From: Sphingomonas changbaiensis NBRC 104936
GTDB taxonomy: Bacteria; Pseudomonadota; Alphaproteobacteria; Sphingomonadales; Sphingomonadaceae
Reading direction: 5' to 3'
Assembly (NCBI RefSeq): GCF_000974765.1
Contig: NZ_BBWU01000032.1
Span: 1-50,124, forward strand
DNA length: 50,124 nt
Made by a program: the position numbers and the translations under genes. Below are positions 35,263 to 44,991 of the stretch, piece after piece; position 1 is the stretch's first letter, and every line of letters begins with the position of its first letter. The notes under the pieces were generated by a model. That model saw only the letters and a list, made by a program, of their open reading frames with translations. It had not been told where the DNA came from and ran no database searches.

Positions 35263-36519
35263 TCAACCTGCGGGAAGTTCAAGCCAGAAGGCGCTGCCCC
35301 TTTCCCATTTCGGATCGAGCCCCGCGTCGCCGTCCATCAGCCGGGCGAGGCGCCGTGCGGAGGCGAGGCCGAGGCCGAAGCCGCCGCGGATATGATCGCC
35401 GTGATCGGAGCCCTGGACGAACTCGTCGAACAGCGTTGCGCGGTCCGCATCCGGGATGCCGTGGCCGTCGTCGATCACGCAGAGGCGCACGCGGCCCCGG
35501 CGACGGCGCGCGCCGACCAGCACGCGACGGCCGCCGGAATGCCGAACGGCGTTCGCGACCAGGTTGCCGAGCGCGCGTTCCGCCAGTGCCGGGTCGGCGC
35601 TCAGCGCAGCGCTGGTGGCGACGGCGACAAGGCCGATGCCCGCCAGCCGCGCCGCGGGCTCGCTCCGCTCGACGACGCGCGCGATCACGGTGCCGGCGGC
35701 CACGCGCTCGATCGCGGGGGCGATGTCCTGCCGTTCCAGCCGGAGATGATCGAGCGTGCCGGTCAGCAAGTGCTCCATCGCATCGAATGCGCGGGTGAGG
35801 TGGCCGATCGCGGCCTGGCGCCGCCGCGCGTCCGGCGCGCGGATCGCCTGGTCGAAGAACAGCCGTGCCGCCTGGAGCGGCTGCTGCAGGTCATGGGACG
35901 CGGCGGCAAGGAAGCGTGTGCGCGCATCCCGGGCCTGCTCCGCTTCCCGCCGCGCATCCCGCGCCCGCGCGAGCGAGCGCTGCGCCACGCCGCGCAGGGT
36001 GACGAACGACCAGGCGTTCGCGACCGAGAAGAAGATCACCGGCACGCTGTAGGCGTCGCGGTGGACGAGGAAATATAAGACCGTCGAAATTGGCAGGCCG
36101 AGCAGCGCGGCGCGCCGGACCGGGCCGGCGTCGATCGGCCGGATCGTAACCAGCGTCGTGTGCGCGACGGTCGCCGCCGTGAAGAAGACCGCGAGCATCC
36201 GCTGCCCTTCAGTCGCGAACGGCATGGAGAGCCAGAAGAACAGCGCCGACAGCGCGGTGCCGCCCCAGATGATCCCCGTGTCCTGCCGGACGATCCGGTC
36301 GCGGTCCGACGCGACCGCCCGGGACAGCAGACGCCAGAACAGCAGCCCCGCCCAGATTGCGGCAAAGCTGACCGTCAAGGCCGCCATCAGCATCGCGTTC
36401 AGCGCCGGCAGGCGCGCGACGACGCGAATGAAAAAGAAGTTCACGAACACGAACAGGGCGAGCGCGACCGCCTGCGTCGACACGTCTCTCGTGGTCGCCT
36501 TTGCGTTCATGGCGGGCAT
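35263..36519 (-). CDS. Membrane sensor histidine kinase
   Basis: A 418-residue kinase: several hydrophobic segments in the first about 170 residues (membrane sensor region), a helical linker rich in Arg/Ala, the phospho-accepting His209 in ASHDLQQPLQA, and an ATPase domain with NLVANAVRHSG (N box), DDGHGIP (G1) and GFGLGLAS (G2). Starts at ATG 36519 or 36510. The adjacent downstream regulator gene forms a pair with it. The signal sensed is unknown. A divergent PEP-CTERM gene begins 118 bp away. Confidence 0.9.
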   Translation of the reverse strand: MPAMNAKATTRDVSTQAVALALFVFVNFFFIRVVARLPALNAMLMAALTVSFAAIWAGLLFWRLLSRAVASDRDRIVRQDTGIIWGGTALSALFFWLSMPFATEGQRMLAVFFTAATVAHTTLVTIRPIDAGPVRRAALLGLPISTVLYFLVHRDAYSVPVIFFSVANAWSFVTLRGVAQRSLARARDARREAEQARDARTRFLAAASHDLQQPLQAARLFFDQAIRAPDARRRQAAIGHLTRAFDAMEHLLTGTLDHLRLERQDIAPAIERVAAGTVIARVVERSEPAARLAGIGLVAVATSAALSADPALAERALGNLVANAVRHSGGRRVLVGARRRRGRVRLCVIDDGHGIPDADRATLFDEFVQGSDHGDHIRGGFGLGLASARRLARLMDGDAGLDPKWERGSAFWLELPAG

Positions 36520-36636
36520 GATGCGCCGTCCCCACGCCCGCGCAAGCGACTAGGCCATCCGGCTCGTCCGTCCGGCCGATGGGAGGCGAGCGCATCGCTC
36601 CGCTAAACTCTCCGCACCAGAACAGGGAGAACAGGC

Positions 36637-37506
36637 ATGAAGGCCATCATTCGTCAGACGGCGGTGATCCTGCTGTTGACGGGCAGCACCAGCGCCCTCG
36701 CCTTCCCGCGCTTCGTCGCACAGGGAGGCACGCCCAGCTTCAGCGCAGCCCAATGCAGCGATCATCAGGACGGCGATCATCCGGTCAACAGCATGGTGAC
36801 GTGCAACCGGCCCGATGTTGGCGCGGTCTTCGCTTCGGCTGTCTCCAGCTTTGGCCATATCGGCGCTTTCGCGCAGGCGGACTCGCACACCGACAGCAGC
36901 CTCGGCACCGGAATCAGCGGCGAGGCCGTTTTTGAGGACACGCTGATCTTCAGCTCGTCCAACCCCGGCCAGACCGTCGCCGATGTGTCGGCCAACCTGC
37001 TGCTGCACGGCGTGCTGGATTTCGCGGCCGGCATGGGTGCGGCCGGTGACAGCGTCGAAGGCGCCGTGACGCTCAACCAGGGATTCTTCTTTTTCCGCTT
37101 CTTCAATAACAGCACGGACGGCTTCTCGATCGAGCAGAACCCGTTTTCCGTGTCCGGAACGCTTGGGCCGACCACCGATGCGGTGCTGACGACGCCACGG
37201 GTCGAGGTCGCGCTGAACACGCCGATCATCCTGCGGCTCCGGCTGCAGTCCAGCGCCAGCACCGGCGGCAACGGCGCGGTCGCCGCCACCGATTTCGGCG
37301 GCAGCTTCAAATTCGTGAGCGGCAGCGACGCATTCAACCTGCCCGACGGCGTGACGGTCAATGCCGGCACATGGCTGGTCGACAATCGCTTCATCGATCC
37401 CCTCGCCGCGGTTCCGGAGCCGGCGAGCTGGGCCATGATGATCGCCGGCTTCGCGGTGGCAGGCGCGACGCTGCGCCGCCGCCATCCGCGGGCCTTGCAC
37501 GCCTGA
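36637..37506 (+). CDS. PEPxxWA-CTERM sorting-signal protein
   Basis: An exported protein of 289 residues. It has a signal peptide (ILLLTGSTSALA) and a C-terminal VPEPASWAMMIAGFAVAGA plus basic RRRH tail (259-289), the signature of the PEP-CTERM tag that exosortase systems (EpsH/XrtA) cut, linked to exopolysaccharide export. The middle is a beta-rich, Gly/Ser/Ala-rich domain of unknown function with two cysteines near the N-terminus. A good ribosome binding site (AGGGAGA) precedes ATG 36637. No exosortase gene is in the window. A hairpin lies directly after it. Confidence 0.88.
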   Translation: MKAIIRQTAVILLLTGSTSALAFPRFVAQGGTPSFSAAQCSDHQDGDHPVNSMVTCNRPDVGAVFASAVSSFGHIGAFAQADSHTDSSLGTGISGEAVFEDTLIFSSSNPGQTVADVSANLLLHGVLDFAAGMGAAGDSVEGAVTLNQGFFFFRFFNNSTDGFSIEQNPFSVSGTLGPTTDAVLTTPRVEVALNTPIILRLRLQSSASTGGNGAVAATDFGGSFKFVSGSDAFNLPDGVTVNAGTWLVDNRFIDPLAAVPEPASWAMMIAGFAVAGATLRRRHPRALHA

Positions 37507-37518
37507 CTTGAAAAGCGC

Positions 37519-37558
37519 ACCGCCTCGCTGGATTGTCCCCGGGCAACAGCGAGGCGGT
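37519..37558. terminator. Hairpin between the PEP-CTERM gene and sppA
   Basis: ACCGCCTCGCTG (37519-37530) pairs perfectly with CAGCGAGGCGGT (37547-37558) around a 16-base loop. The 3' arm contains GAGG, the likely ribosome binding site of sppA whose ATG is at 37563, so the hairpin may attenuate sppA translation as well as act as a weak terminator. No long T run follows. Confidence 0.55.
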
Positions 37559-37562
37559 TCTC

Positions 37563-39410
37563 ATGCGTTTTCTGGCCGGTTTCTGGCGGCTGCTCGTCGG
37601 CATCAAGGACGCGCTCGTCCTTATCTTCATGCTGCTGTTCTTCGGAGCGCTGCACGCGGTTCTGACCTACAGTCCCAACCGGCCGGTCGGATCGGGGGCG
37701 CTGCTGCTGGACCTGAACGGCACGATCGTCGAGCAGCCCGCCGATCGCGGCCCGCTCGATTCGCTGACCGCCGGCGGGGCCGCAGTCGCGCGCGAACATC
37801 GGCTGCGCGACGTGGTCCGGGCGCTCGATGCGGCACGAACCGATGACGATATCAAAGCCGTGGTGCTCGACCTCGATCGGTTCCTGGGCGGCGGGCAGGT
37901 CGCGCTGGAAACAGTCGGCGAAGCGCTGGACCGGGTGAAGCGCGCCGGCAAGCCGGTGTTCGCCTATGCGACCGGCTATACCGACGACAGCTATCTGCTC
38001 GCCGCGCACGCCAGCGAAGTGTGGATGAGCCCGATGGGCGGCGCCGCCTTTGCCGGGCCGGGCGGGTCGCGGCTGTATTACAAGGGCCTGCTCGATAAGC
38101 TGGGCGTCAACGCGCATGTCTACCGCGTCGGCGCGTTCAAGTCGGCGGTCGAGCCGTATATCCGCACGGACCAGTCACCCGAGGCGCGGCAGGCGAACGA
38201 AGCGCTGGCGACGGCGCTGTGGCAGGGCTGGCAGCGCAATGTCGCGAACGCGCGGCCCAAGGCCAGGCTGGCCGAGGCCGTCGCGAACCCGGCAGGCGCG
38301 GGCAATCTCTCTCAGGCCGCGGTCGGCTATGGCCTGGTCGACAAGCTTGGCGAGCGCGAGGCGTTCGGCGCGCGCGTGGCCCAGGTGGCCGGCAAGGACG
38401 ACAAGACCGGCGGATTCCGCACCGTCCGGCTCGACGATTGGACGGCCGAACACCCGCTCAAATACAAGGGCGGCAATATCGGCGTGGTAACTGTCGCCGG
38501 CACGATCGAGGACGGTAATGCCGGGCTCGGCTCGGCAGGCGGCGAGACGATCGCGCGGACGATCCGCCAGGCGCTCGCCCGCGGCGACGTGAAGGCGCTG
38601 GTGGTGCGGATCGACTCCCCCGGCGGATCGGCGCTCGCGTCGGAGCGCATCCGGTCCGCCTTGCTCGAGGCCAAGGCGAAGGGCCTGCCGGTGGTCGTGT
38701 CGATGGGATCGGTCGCGGCTTCGGGCGGCTATTGGGTGGCAAGCGCGGGCGACCACATCTTTGCCGAGCCGACCACGATCACCGGATCGATCGGCGTGTT
38801 CGGCGTGCTGCCGACCTTCGAAGCGTCGCTCGCCAAGATCGGCATCACCACCGACGGCGTGAAGACCACGCCGCTATCGGGCCAGCCCGACCTGTTCGGC
38901 GGCACCACGCCCGCGTTCGACAAGCTCGCCCAGACCGGCGTCGACGATATCTATGGCCGCTTCATCGCGCTGGTCGCGGCATCGCGGCATCTGGCGCCGG
39001 CGCGCGTGAACGAGATCGGCCAGGGCCGGGTGTGGGACGGCGGCAGCGCGCGCCAGCTGGGGCTGGTCGATGCGTTCGGCGGCCTGGACGATGCCGTGGC
39101 GGAGGCGGCGCGGCGGGCAAAAATCTCCAGCCCCAGCATCGTCTATCTGGAAAAGCAGCCGAGCTGGTGGGAGCAGCTGGCGAGCGACTGGTCGCGGCCC
39201 GACAATGAAGGCGAGGACGACGGCAGCGACATGCTGTCGCGGCTGGCAGCGCGGCAGCAGGCGATCGCCTGGACCGCGATCGACGACGCCCGGAGGCTGG
39301 CAAGCGGGGCGTCGATCCAGGCGCGCTGCCTGGAATGCGAAATCGCGCTGGCGCCGCGGACACCGGACCGGAATCTCGGCCGCTGGCTGCTCTCGCTGCT
39401 GGCGCGATGA
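37563..39410 (+). CDS. sppA: Signal peptide peptidase SppA
   Basis: Membrane-bound serine protease that degrades cleaved signal peptides. The 615-residue protein has one N-terminal membrane span (about 12-31) and two tandem peptidase halves as in the large E. coli type: Lys193 in RVGAFKSAVEP and Ser387 in MGSVAASGGYW form the predicted Ser/Lys catalytic pair. Length is as expected. The ATG at 37563 is preferred over 37533 upstream. It overlaps the acetyltransferase by ATGA, forming a small unit. Confidence 0.94.
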   Translation: MRFLAGFWRLLVGIKDALVLIFMLLFFGALHAVLTYSPNRPVGSGALLLDLNGTIVEQPADRGPLDSLTAGGAAVAREHRLRDVVRALDAARTDDDIKAVVLDLDRFLGGGQVALETVGEALDRVKRAGKPVFAYATGYTDDSYLLAAHASEVWMSPMGGAAFAGPGGSRLYYKGLLDKLGVNAHVYRVGAFKSAVEPYIRTDQSPEARQANEALATALWQGWQRNVANARPKARLAEAVANPAGAGNLSQAAVGYGLVDKLGEREAFGARVAQVAGKDDKTGGFRTVRLDDWTAEHPLKYKGGNIGVVTVAGTIEDGNAGLGSAGGETIARTIRQALARGDVKALVVRIDSPGGSALASERIRSALLEAKAKGLPVVVSMGSVAASGGYWVASAGDHIFAEPTTITGSIGVFGVLPTFEASLAKIGITTDGVKTTPLSGQPDLFGGTTPAFDKLAQTGVDDIYGRFIALVAASRHLAPARVNEIGQGRVWDGGSARQLGLVDAFGGLDDAVAEAARRAKISSPSIVYLEKQPSWWEQLASDWSRPDNEGEDDGSDMLSRLAARQQAIAWTAIDDARRLASGASIQARCLECEIALAPRTPDRNLGRWLLSLLAR

Positions 39411-39982
39411 TCCGGATCCGGGTTGGGCGTGCCGGGGACGCCGAGGCGATCGCCGCGATCTACGCACCGCACGTGACGCGGGGCATCGCCTCGTTCGAAG
39501 AGCAGGCGCCGAGCGCGGACGAGATGCGCGCGCGGATCGCGAAGCTGGCGGGCCGCTTCCCCTGGCTGGTGGCGGAGGAGGACGGAACGGTGCTCGGCTA
39601 TGCCTATGCCGACCGGTTCCGCGACCGCACCGCCTATCGCTGGGCCGTGGAGACGACGGTCTATATCGCCGACGGCGCGCAGCGCCGGGGCGTCGGGCGG
39701 CTGCTCTATGCGCGACTGCTCGACATCCTGCGCGCCCAAGGCTTTACCCAGGCGATCGCCGCAATCTCGCTGCCGAACGACGCATCGGTGAAGCTGCACG
39801 AGCTGGCCGGCTTCCGCCGCGCGGGCGTGTACCGGCAGGTCGGCTGGAAGCTGGGGCGATGGGTGGATGTCGGGCTGTGGCAGGCCGAGCTCCAGGAGCC
39901 CGGCCACCCGCCCGCCGAGCCGCGGGCGTTTGAGGACATGGCCGGCGGCGACCATCCGGTAACCGGTTTCGACCTATCCTGA
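39407..39982 (+). CDS. GNAT-family acetyltransferase (PAT/bar-like)
   Basis: A 191-residue N-acetyltransferase of the phosphinothricin acetyltransferase-like branch: IRVGRAGDAEAIAAIYAPHV at the N-terminus, TTVYIADGAQRRGVGRLLYARLLD (motif A with the acetyl-CoA RRGVG loop) and AISLPNDASVKLHELAGFRRAGVYRQVGWK (motif B). Substrate not determinable. ATGA overlap with sppA gives translation coupling. Normal length. Confidence 0.9.
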   Translation: MIRIRVGRAGDAEAIAAIYAPHVTRGIASFEEQAPSADEMRARIAKLAGRFPWLVAEEDGTVLGYAYADRFRDRTAYRWAVETTVYIADGAQRRGVGRLLYARLLDILRAQGFTQAIAAISLPNDASVKLHELAGFRRAGVYRQVGWKLGRWVDVGLWQAELQEPGHPPAEPRAFEDMAGGDHPVTGFDLS

Positions 39983-39986
39983 AGCA

Positions 39987-40253
39987 GTGACAGCGGCGCT
40001 CTGCCTGTTCCTGGCCGCGATCAATATCGCGACTCTGCTCGCCTTCTGGTGGGACAAGGACGCCGCTCGCGCTGCGCGCCGCCGCATTCCGGAGAGAAAC
40101 TTGCTGGCGCTCGCGCTGTTCGGAGGCACGCCAGCCGCCTTCGCCGCCCGCCAGATGTTCCGGCACAAGACGCGAAAGCAGCCCTTTTCCACTTACCTGA
40201 TGGTGATCGCCGCGGCGCAGGCGGGCGGAGCGCTCGGCCTCGCCCTCGCCTGA
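39987..40253 (+). CDS. DUF1294 small membrane protein
   Basis: An 88-residue protein with a hydrophobic N-terminal segment, the DUF1294 signature FWWDKDAARAARRRIPERNL and LALFGGTPAAFAARQMFRHKTRKQPF, and a C-terminal hydrophobic stretch. Function unknown. The start is GTG 39987, just after the acetyltransferase stop. It converges with the TRIC-like gene with no gap, sharing no terminator. Confidence 0.85.
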   Translation: MTAALCLFLAAINIATLLAFWWDKDAARAARRRIPERNLLALALFGGTPAAFAARQMFRHKTRKQPFSTYLMVIAAAQAGGALGLALA

Positions 40254-40865
40254 CTAGCGTTGATACGCTGGCAGCTTGAGCCCGCGCCAGATCGCAAGCG
40301 CCCGCAGCGCGAAGCCGCTGAGGGCCGCGATCGGGGCGGCGATGGCGATGGGGAGTCCCGCCCAGCTGAGCAGCACGAACAGCGCGGCGGCGAGCGCGGC
40401 GGCGGTGACGTAGAGCTCCGGCCGGAGCAGGATCGAGGGCTCGCCCGCCAGCACGTCGCGGATGATGCCGCCGACGCTGGCGGTGATCACGCCCATCAGC
40501 ACCGCGACCACCGGGGGCACGCCGAACGCGAGCGCCTTGGCGGCGCCGAACACCGCATAGGCGGCAAGACCGACCGCGTCGAACCAGTCGAGCGCACGCC
40601 CGTGCCACCAGCGCTGCGGCGTCAGCCAGATCAGCCCGGCCATCGAAAGGCACACCGCCGCGACCCGCCAGTCGCGGACCCAGAAGACCGGCGCATTGAT
40701 CAGCAGATCCCTGACCGTGCCGCCGCCGACGCCGGTGACCAGCGCGAAGAAGGCGAAAGTGACGAACGTCTGCCGCCGCTGCGCCGCCGCGAGCGCGCCT
40801 GAGGCGGCGAACACGGCAATGCCGAACAGGTCGAACCAGGGGAGGAAGGGCGTGAGGGGGTTCAT
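40254..40865 (-). CDS. TRIC-type (UPF0126/YicG) cation channel protein
   Basis: A 203-residue inner-membrane protein from ATG 40865. It has the two repeats of the UPF0126/TRIC fold: GVGGGTVRDLLIN and SVGGIIRDVLAGEPSILL, each within a run of hydrophobic helices, seven in all. The family is homologous to animal TRIC cation channels; the bacterial role is uncertain. In-frame sequence upstream (to 40973) is repeat-derived, so not included. Convergent with DUF1294. Confidence 0.88.
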   Translation of the reverse strand: MNPLTPFLPWFDLFGIAVFAASGALAAAQRRQTFVTFAFFALVTGVGGGTVRDLLINAPVFWVRDWRVAAVCLSMAGLIWLTPQRWWHGRALDWFDAVGLAAYAVFGAAKALAFGVPPVVAVLMGVITASVGGIIRDVLAGEPSILLRPELYVTAAALAAALFVLLSWAGLPIAIAAPIAALSGFALRALAIWRGLKLPAYQR

Positions 40866-40893
40866 CTGCTCCGCCCTTACCCATAGAATCCGT

Positions 40894-40919
40894 TCGTTTC
40901 GAGCGAAGTCGAGAAACGA
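40894..40919. repeat. Short palindromic repeat TCGTTTC...GAAACGA
   Basis: Seven-base arms with a 12-base centre gagcgaagtcga between the lipoprotein and TRIC-like genes. I recall similar TTTCGAGCGAAGTCGAGAAA sequences as frequent intergenic repeats in sphingomonads; only one copy is seen in this window. Confidence 0.6.
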
Positions 40920-40948
40920 CTGCTCGGAGCTTGCGGAGTTTGGGGGAG

Positions 40949-41590
40949 TTAGGGTCCGAATTTCTTCGCGCACTGATCCAGCACGGCGATCGGCGGGCCG
41001 AGCGTCGCGAGCTTGGCCAGCGCCTTGGCCCGCGCTTCGTTCGCCTGGACCTGGTTCAGCCCGCGCGCCTTCAGCGTCGCGCCCATGCGGTTGTCGAGCT
41101 TGCGCTCCATCGCGTCATAGGCGCGGATGCGGTCGATGTAATTCTGCTCCTGGCTGCGCAGGGCGGTGGTGATGAAGTCCGACAGGTCGTGGCAGCCGGC
41201 CTCGGCCGTCAGCGGATCGGACGGCAGCGTCACGCTCTCGACCGGCCTGGTCGCGGGATAGGCATCGGCGCATTCGCCGACCAGCGGCTCCCATTTGCCG
41301 GCCGTCACCTTATCGCCCAGCTTCGGCATCGCGTTGACCACCGCCGCCGAGCGCGTGCGATCGAAGCTGCCGCCGGCCGCGCCCTCGATCAGCGCGTAGT
41401 GGAGAATATGCGCCTGCTGCTCGATCGTGAGCGTCGCATCGACACTGCCGAGCGCCCGCCGCGCATTCGCGGCCGCGACGACACCGCAGGTCGCGGCGCG
41501 CCTGATCGGATCGTCGGGCAAGCCGGCCGGCTTCTTGCCGCACCCGGCAAGGGCCAGGGGGAGGGCCAGCAATATCCAGGGGGCACGCAT
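40949..41590 (-). CDS. Lipoprotein of unknown function
   Basis: A 213-residue predicted lipoprotein from ATG 41590, with lipobox LALAGC. The mature part has four further cysteines and a helical pattern; I do not recognise a domain. A 7-bp inverted repeat (41591-41597 and 41610-41616) surrounds its GGAGGA ribosome binding site. It lies downstream of lpdA on the same strand behind a family C repeat. Confidence 0.7.
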   Translation of the reverse strand: MRAPWILLALPLALAGCGKKPAGLPDDPIRRAATCGVVAAANARRALGSVDATLTIEQQAHILHYALIEGAAGGSFDRTRSAAVVNAMPKLGDKVTAGKWEPLVGECADAYPATRPVESVTLPSDPLTAEAGCHDLSDFITTALRSQEQNYIDRIRAYDAMERKLDNRMGATLKARGLNQVQANEARAKALAKLATLGPPIAVLDQCAKKFGP

Positions 41591-41651
41591 CGTCTCTCCT
41601 CCGTAACGAAGAGACGGATGAGGCGGCACCAGGTTCCCTTGCGCGCGCCGT

Positions 41652-41748
41652 GGGCGAAGCCCGCGTCGTCGGTCGCGGCTGTGGCCGCGCCGGCCGGTCT
41701 AGCCTTGTTCGCTCGCGATTAGCTTCGCTAATCGCTCGCCGGCTAGAC
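41652..41748. repeat. Family C structured repeat at the lpdA 3' end
   Basis: Shares GTCGTCGGTCGC, GCCGGCCGG and the hairpin plan with 32410-32519. Hairpins: GGGC-gaa-GCCC near 41652, GCGGC/GCCGC near 41674, and GTCTAGCC (41697-41704) with GGCTAGAC (41741-41748) enclosing GCGATTAGC/GCTAATCGC (41715-41735). The right arm includes the lpdA stop codon (41743-41745). A cotranscriptional terminator-like role is possible. Confidence 0.75.
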
Positions 41749-43140
41749 GTGAATCGGCTTGCCCGTCACCGCCATTGCCGCTTCCTTCAGCGCTTCCGAA
41801 TGGGTCGGGTGGGCGTGGCAGGTGTAGGCGACGTCTTCGGACGTGGCGCCGAACTCCATTGCCTGAGCGGCCTGGGCGATCATCGTGCCGGCGACGCTGG
41901 CGATCATCCAGACACCGAGAACGCGGTCGGTGTTCGCGTCGGCGACGACCTTCACAAAGCCGTCGGGCTCATGGTTGGTCTTGGCGCGGCTGTTGGCCAT
42001 CATCGGGAATTTGCCGGTCTTGACCGGACCGCGCTCCTTCGCCTGCTCCTCGGTCAGGCCGACGCCGGCGATCTCGGGCCAAGTATAGACGACCGACGGG
42101 ATCACGTCGTGATTCACGATGCCGGTGAGGCCCGCGATATTCTCGGCGACCGCGATGCCTTCGTCCTCGGCCTTGTGGGCGAGCATCGGACCGGGAATGA
42201 CGTCGCCGATCGCCCAGACGCCGGGCACCGACGTGCGGAAATCGTGATCGGTCTCGATCTGGCCACGAGGGTTGGTCTTCAGGCCCGCGGCCTCGAGGTT
42301 CAGGCCCTCGGTGTTGGGGCGGCGGCCGATCGAGACCAGCACGACGTCCGCCTCGATCGTTTCCGACGCCCCGCCGGCGGCCGGCTCGACCGTCAGGGTG
42401 GCCTTGCCGTTCTTGACGGTCGCGCCGGTGACCTTGGTCGACAGGCGGAATTCGAAGCCCTGCTTCTTGAAGATCTTGTTCGCTTCCTTGCGGACCTCGC
42501 CGTCGAACCCGGGCAGGATCTGGTCGAGGAACTCGACGCAGGTGACCTTCGCGCCCAAGCGCCGCCAGACCGAGCCGAGCTCCAGCCCGATCACGCCGCC
42601 GCCGATCACGACCATATGCTCGGGCACCTTCGCCAGCTCCAGCGCGCCGGTCGAATCGACGATCACGCCTTTCGCATTATCGACCTCGACCCCCGGCAGC
42701 GGCGTCACCGACGAGCCGGTGGCGATGACGATGTTCTTCGCGCGAACCTCGCGGTCGCCGACCTTGACGCTGTCCTTGCCGGTAAAGGCGGCGCGGCCCT
42801 TCAGCCATTCGACCTTGTTCTTCTTGAACAGGAACTCGATGCCGCCGGTCAGCTGCTTGACCGCGTCCTTCCGCTGGCCGTGCATCGCGTCGAGGTCGAG
42901 TTCCGGCGTGACCTTGATGCCGAGCTTCGCAAAGCTGCCGTTCGCCGCCTGGTCGAAATATTCGGACGCGTGCAGCAACGCCTTCGACGGAATGCAGCCG
43001 ACATTCAGGCAAGTGCCGCCCAGCGTCTCGCGGCTTTCCGCGCACGCCGTCTTCAGCCCCAGCTGCGCCGCCCGGATCGCGGCCACATAGCCGCCGGGCC
43101 CGGCGCCGATCACGAGAACGTCGAAATCATAGTCAGCCAT
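41743..43140 (-). CDS. lpdA: Dihydrolipoamide dehydrogenase (E3)
   Basis: FAD-dependent E3 of the 2-oxoglutarate dehydrogenase complex (possibly shared with pyruvate dehydrogenase). The 465-residue protein has the FAD-binding GAGPGGYVAA (12-21), redox cysteines in CLNVGC (Cys44, Cys49), NAD-binding GGGVIGLELG, and the active-site HPTHSE near the end (His444 and Glu449). Length standard. It is the last gene of the odh cluster but is separated from sucB by a toxin-antitoxin-like pair; its start overlaps the upstream DUF5615 gene by 8 bp. The stop sits inside a family C repeat. Confidence 0.97.
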   Translation of the reverse strand: MADYDFDVLVIGAGPGGYVAAIRAAQLGLKTACAESRETLGGTCLNVGCIPSKALLHASEYFDQAANGSFAKLGIKVTPELDLDAMHGQRKDAVKQLTGGIEFLFKKNKVEWLKGRAAFTGKDSVKVGDREVRAKNIVIATGSSVTPLPGVEVDNAKGVIVDSTGALELAKVPEHMVVIGGGVIGLELGSVWRRLGAKVTCVEFLDQILPGFDGEVRKEANKIFKKQGFEFRLSTKVTGATVKNGKATLTVEPAAGGASETIEADVVLVSIGRRPNTEGLNLEAAGLKTNPRGQIETDHDFRTSVPGVWAIGDVIPGPMLAHKAEDEGIAVAENIAGLTGIVNHDVIPSVVYTWPEIAGVGLTEEQAKERGPVKTGKFPMMANSRAKTNHEPDGFVKVVADANTDRVLGVWMIASVAGTMIAQAAQAMEFGATSEDVAYTCHAHPTHSEALKEAAMAVTGKPIHV

Positions 43141-43501
43141 TGAGAGCTCCAGAGGGAAAATCGGTAAAGCGAACGTTGCTTCGAGTAACGGTGACCATCT
43201 GGCCGGGTGGAAGCCCAGCGGCGAGAGCCGAAAGGATCAGATCAGCCGCGACGTCGGGCTCGGCGCGCCCGAGCCGCGAATAGATAATGTTTCTGGGCGC
43301 CTGTTCACCCCGCACGAAGACGAGTTCACCGAAATCCCGGTCAAAGGTCACGAGCACCGCGTCCGCCGCTCGCGCGCGGGACAACACATCGGTATCGCCG
43401 ATTCCGGGCGCACTTTCCGCAATCCAGTCGACTTCATGTCCGGCGCCGCGGAGGCGCGCGACGAGGAGAAACGATACATTCTCATCGGCGACGACCAACA
43501 C
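43133..43501 (-). CDS. DUF5615 PIN-like protein, putative toxin
   Basis: A 122-residue protein of the DUF5615 (PIN-like) group, usually next to DUF433. It has LVVADENVSFLLVARLRGAGHEV, ARAADAVLVTFDRDFGELVF and an acidic core (Asp/Glu in the DEN and FDRDFG segments). It starts with GTG at 43501, three bases after the DUF433 stop, and overlaps the lpdA start by 8 bp. RNase activity is a guess from the PIN-like fold. Confidence 0.85.
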   Translation of the reverse strand: MLVVADENVSFLLVARLRGAGHEVDWIAESAPGIGDTDVLSRARAADAVLVTFDRDFGELVFVRGEQAPRNIIYSRLGRAEPDVAADLILSALAAGLPPGQMVTVTRSNVRFTDFPSGALNG

Positions 43502-43504
43502 GCG

Positions 43505-43741
43505 TCAGGCCGCGCGGCGCTCGGCTATCGTGCGCTCTTCTGCCACCATATCGTGTGCAAACGCCAAGGCGGCGCGAACCTGCGCTTCCGTGATATGCGG
43601 ATAGGCCTCAAGCACGTCCTGCATCGAGCAGCCGTCGGCGAAGTATTCGAGAATGAGCTCCACGGAAATCCGTGTGCCCTTCACGACCGGCTTGCCGCCG
43701 AGAATGTCCGGGTTGGAATGGATATGCTCGCGCCAGTCCAT
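43505..43741 (-). CDS. DUF433 protein, putative antitoxin
   Basis: A 78-residue DUF433 protein: MDWREHIHSNPDILGGKPVVKGTRISVELIL (helix-turn-helix-like start) and AYPHITEAQVRAALAFAHD. DUF433 proteins are often found as the antitoxin partner of DUF5615. The ATG at 43741 is 6 bp from a GAGG at the end of sucB and is favoured over 43744 and TTG 43753. The gene begins 8 bp after the sucB stop. Confidence 0.85.
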   Translation of the reverse strand: MDWREHIHSNPDILGGKPVVKGTRISVELILEYFADGCSMQDVLEAYPHITEAQVRAALAFAHDMVAEERTIAERRAA

Positions 43742-43749
43742 CATTTGCC

Positions 43750-44979
<1,230 letters not shown>

Positions 44980-44991
44980 TCGTCTTCTTCC

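Noticed and set aside
35232..35282. ATG at 35282 as start of the response regulator
   Set aside because: It would overlap the kinase gene and add 17 residues before the receiver; GTG 35231 fits better.
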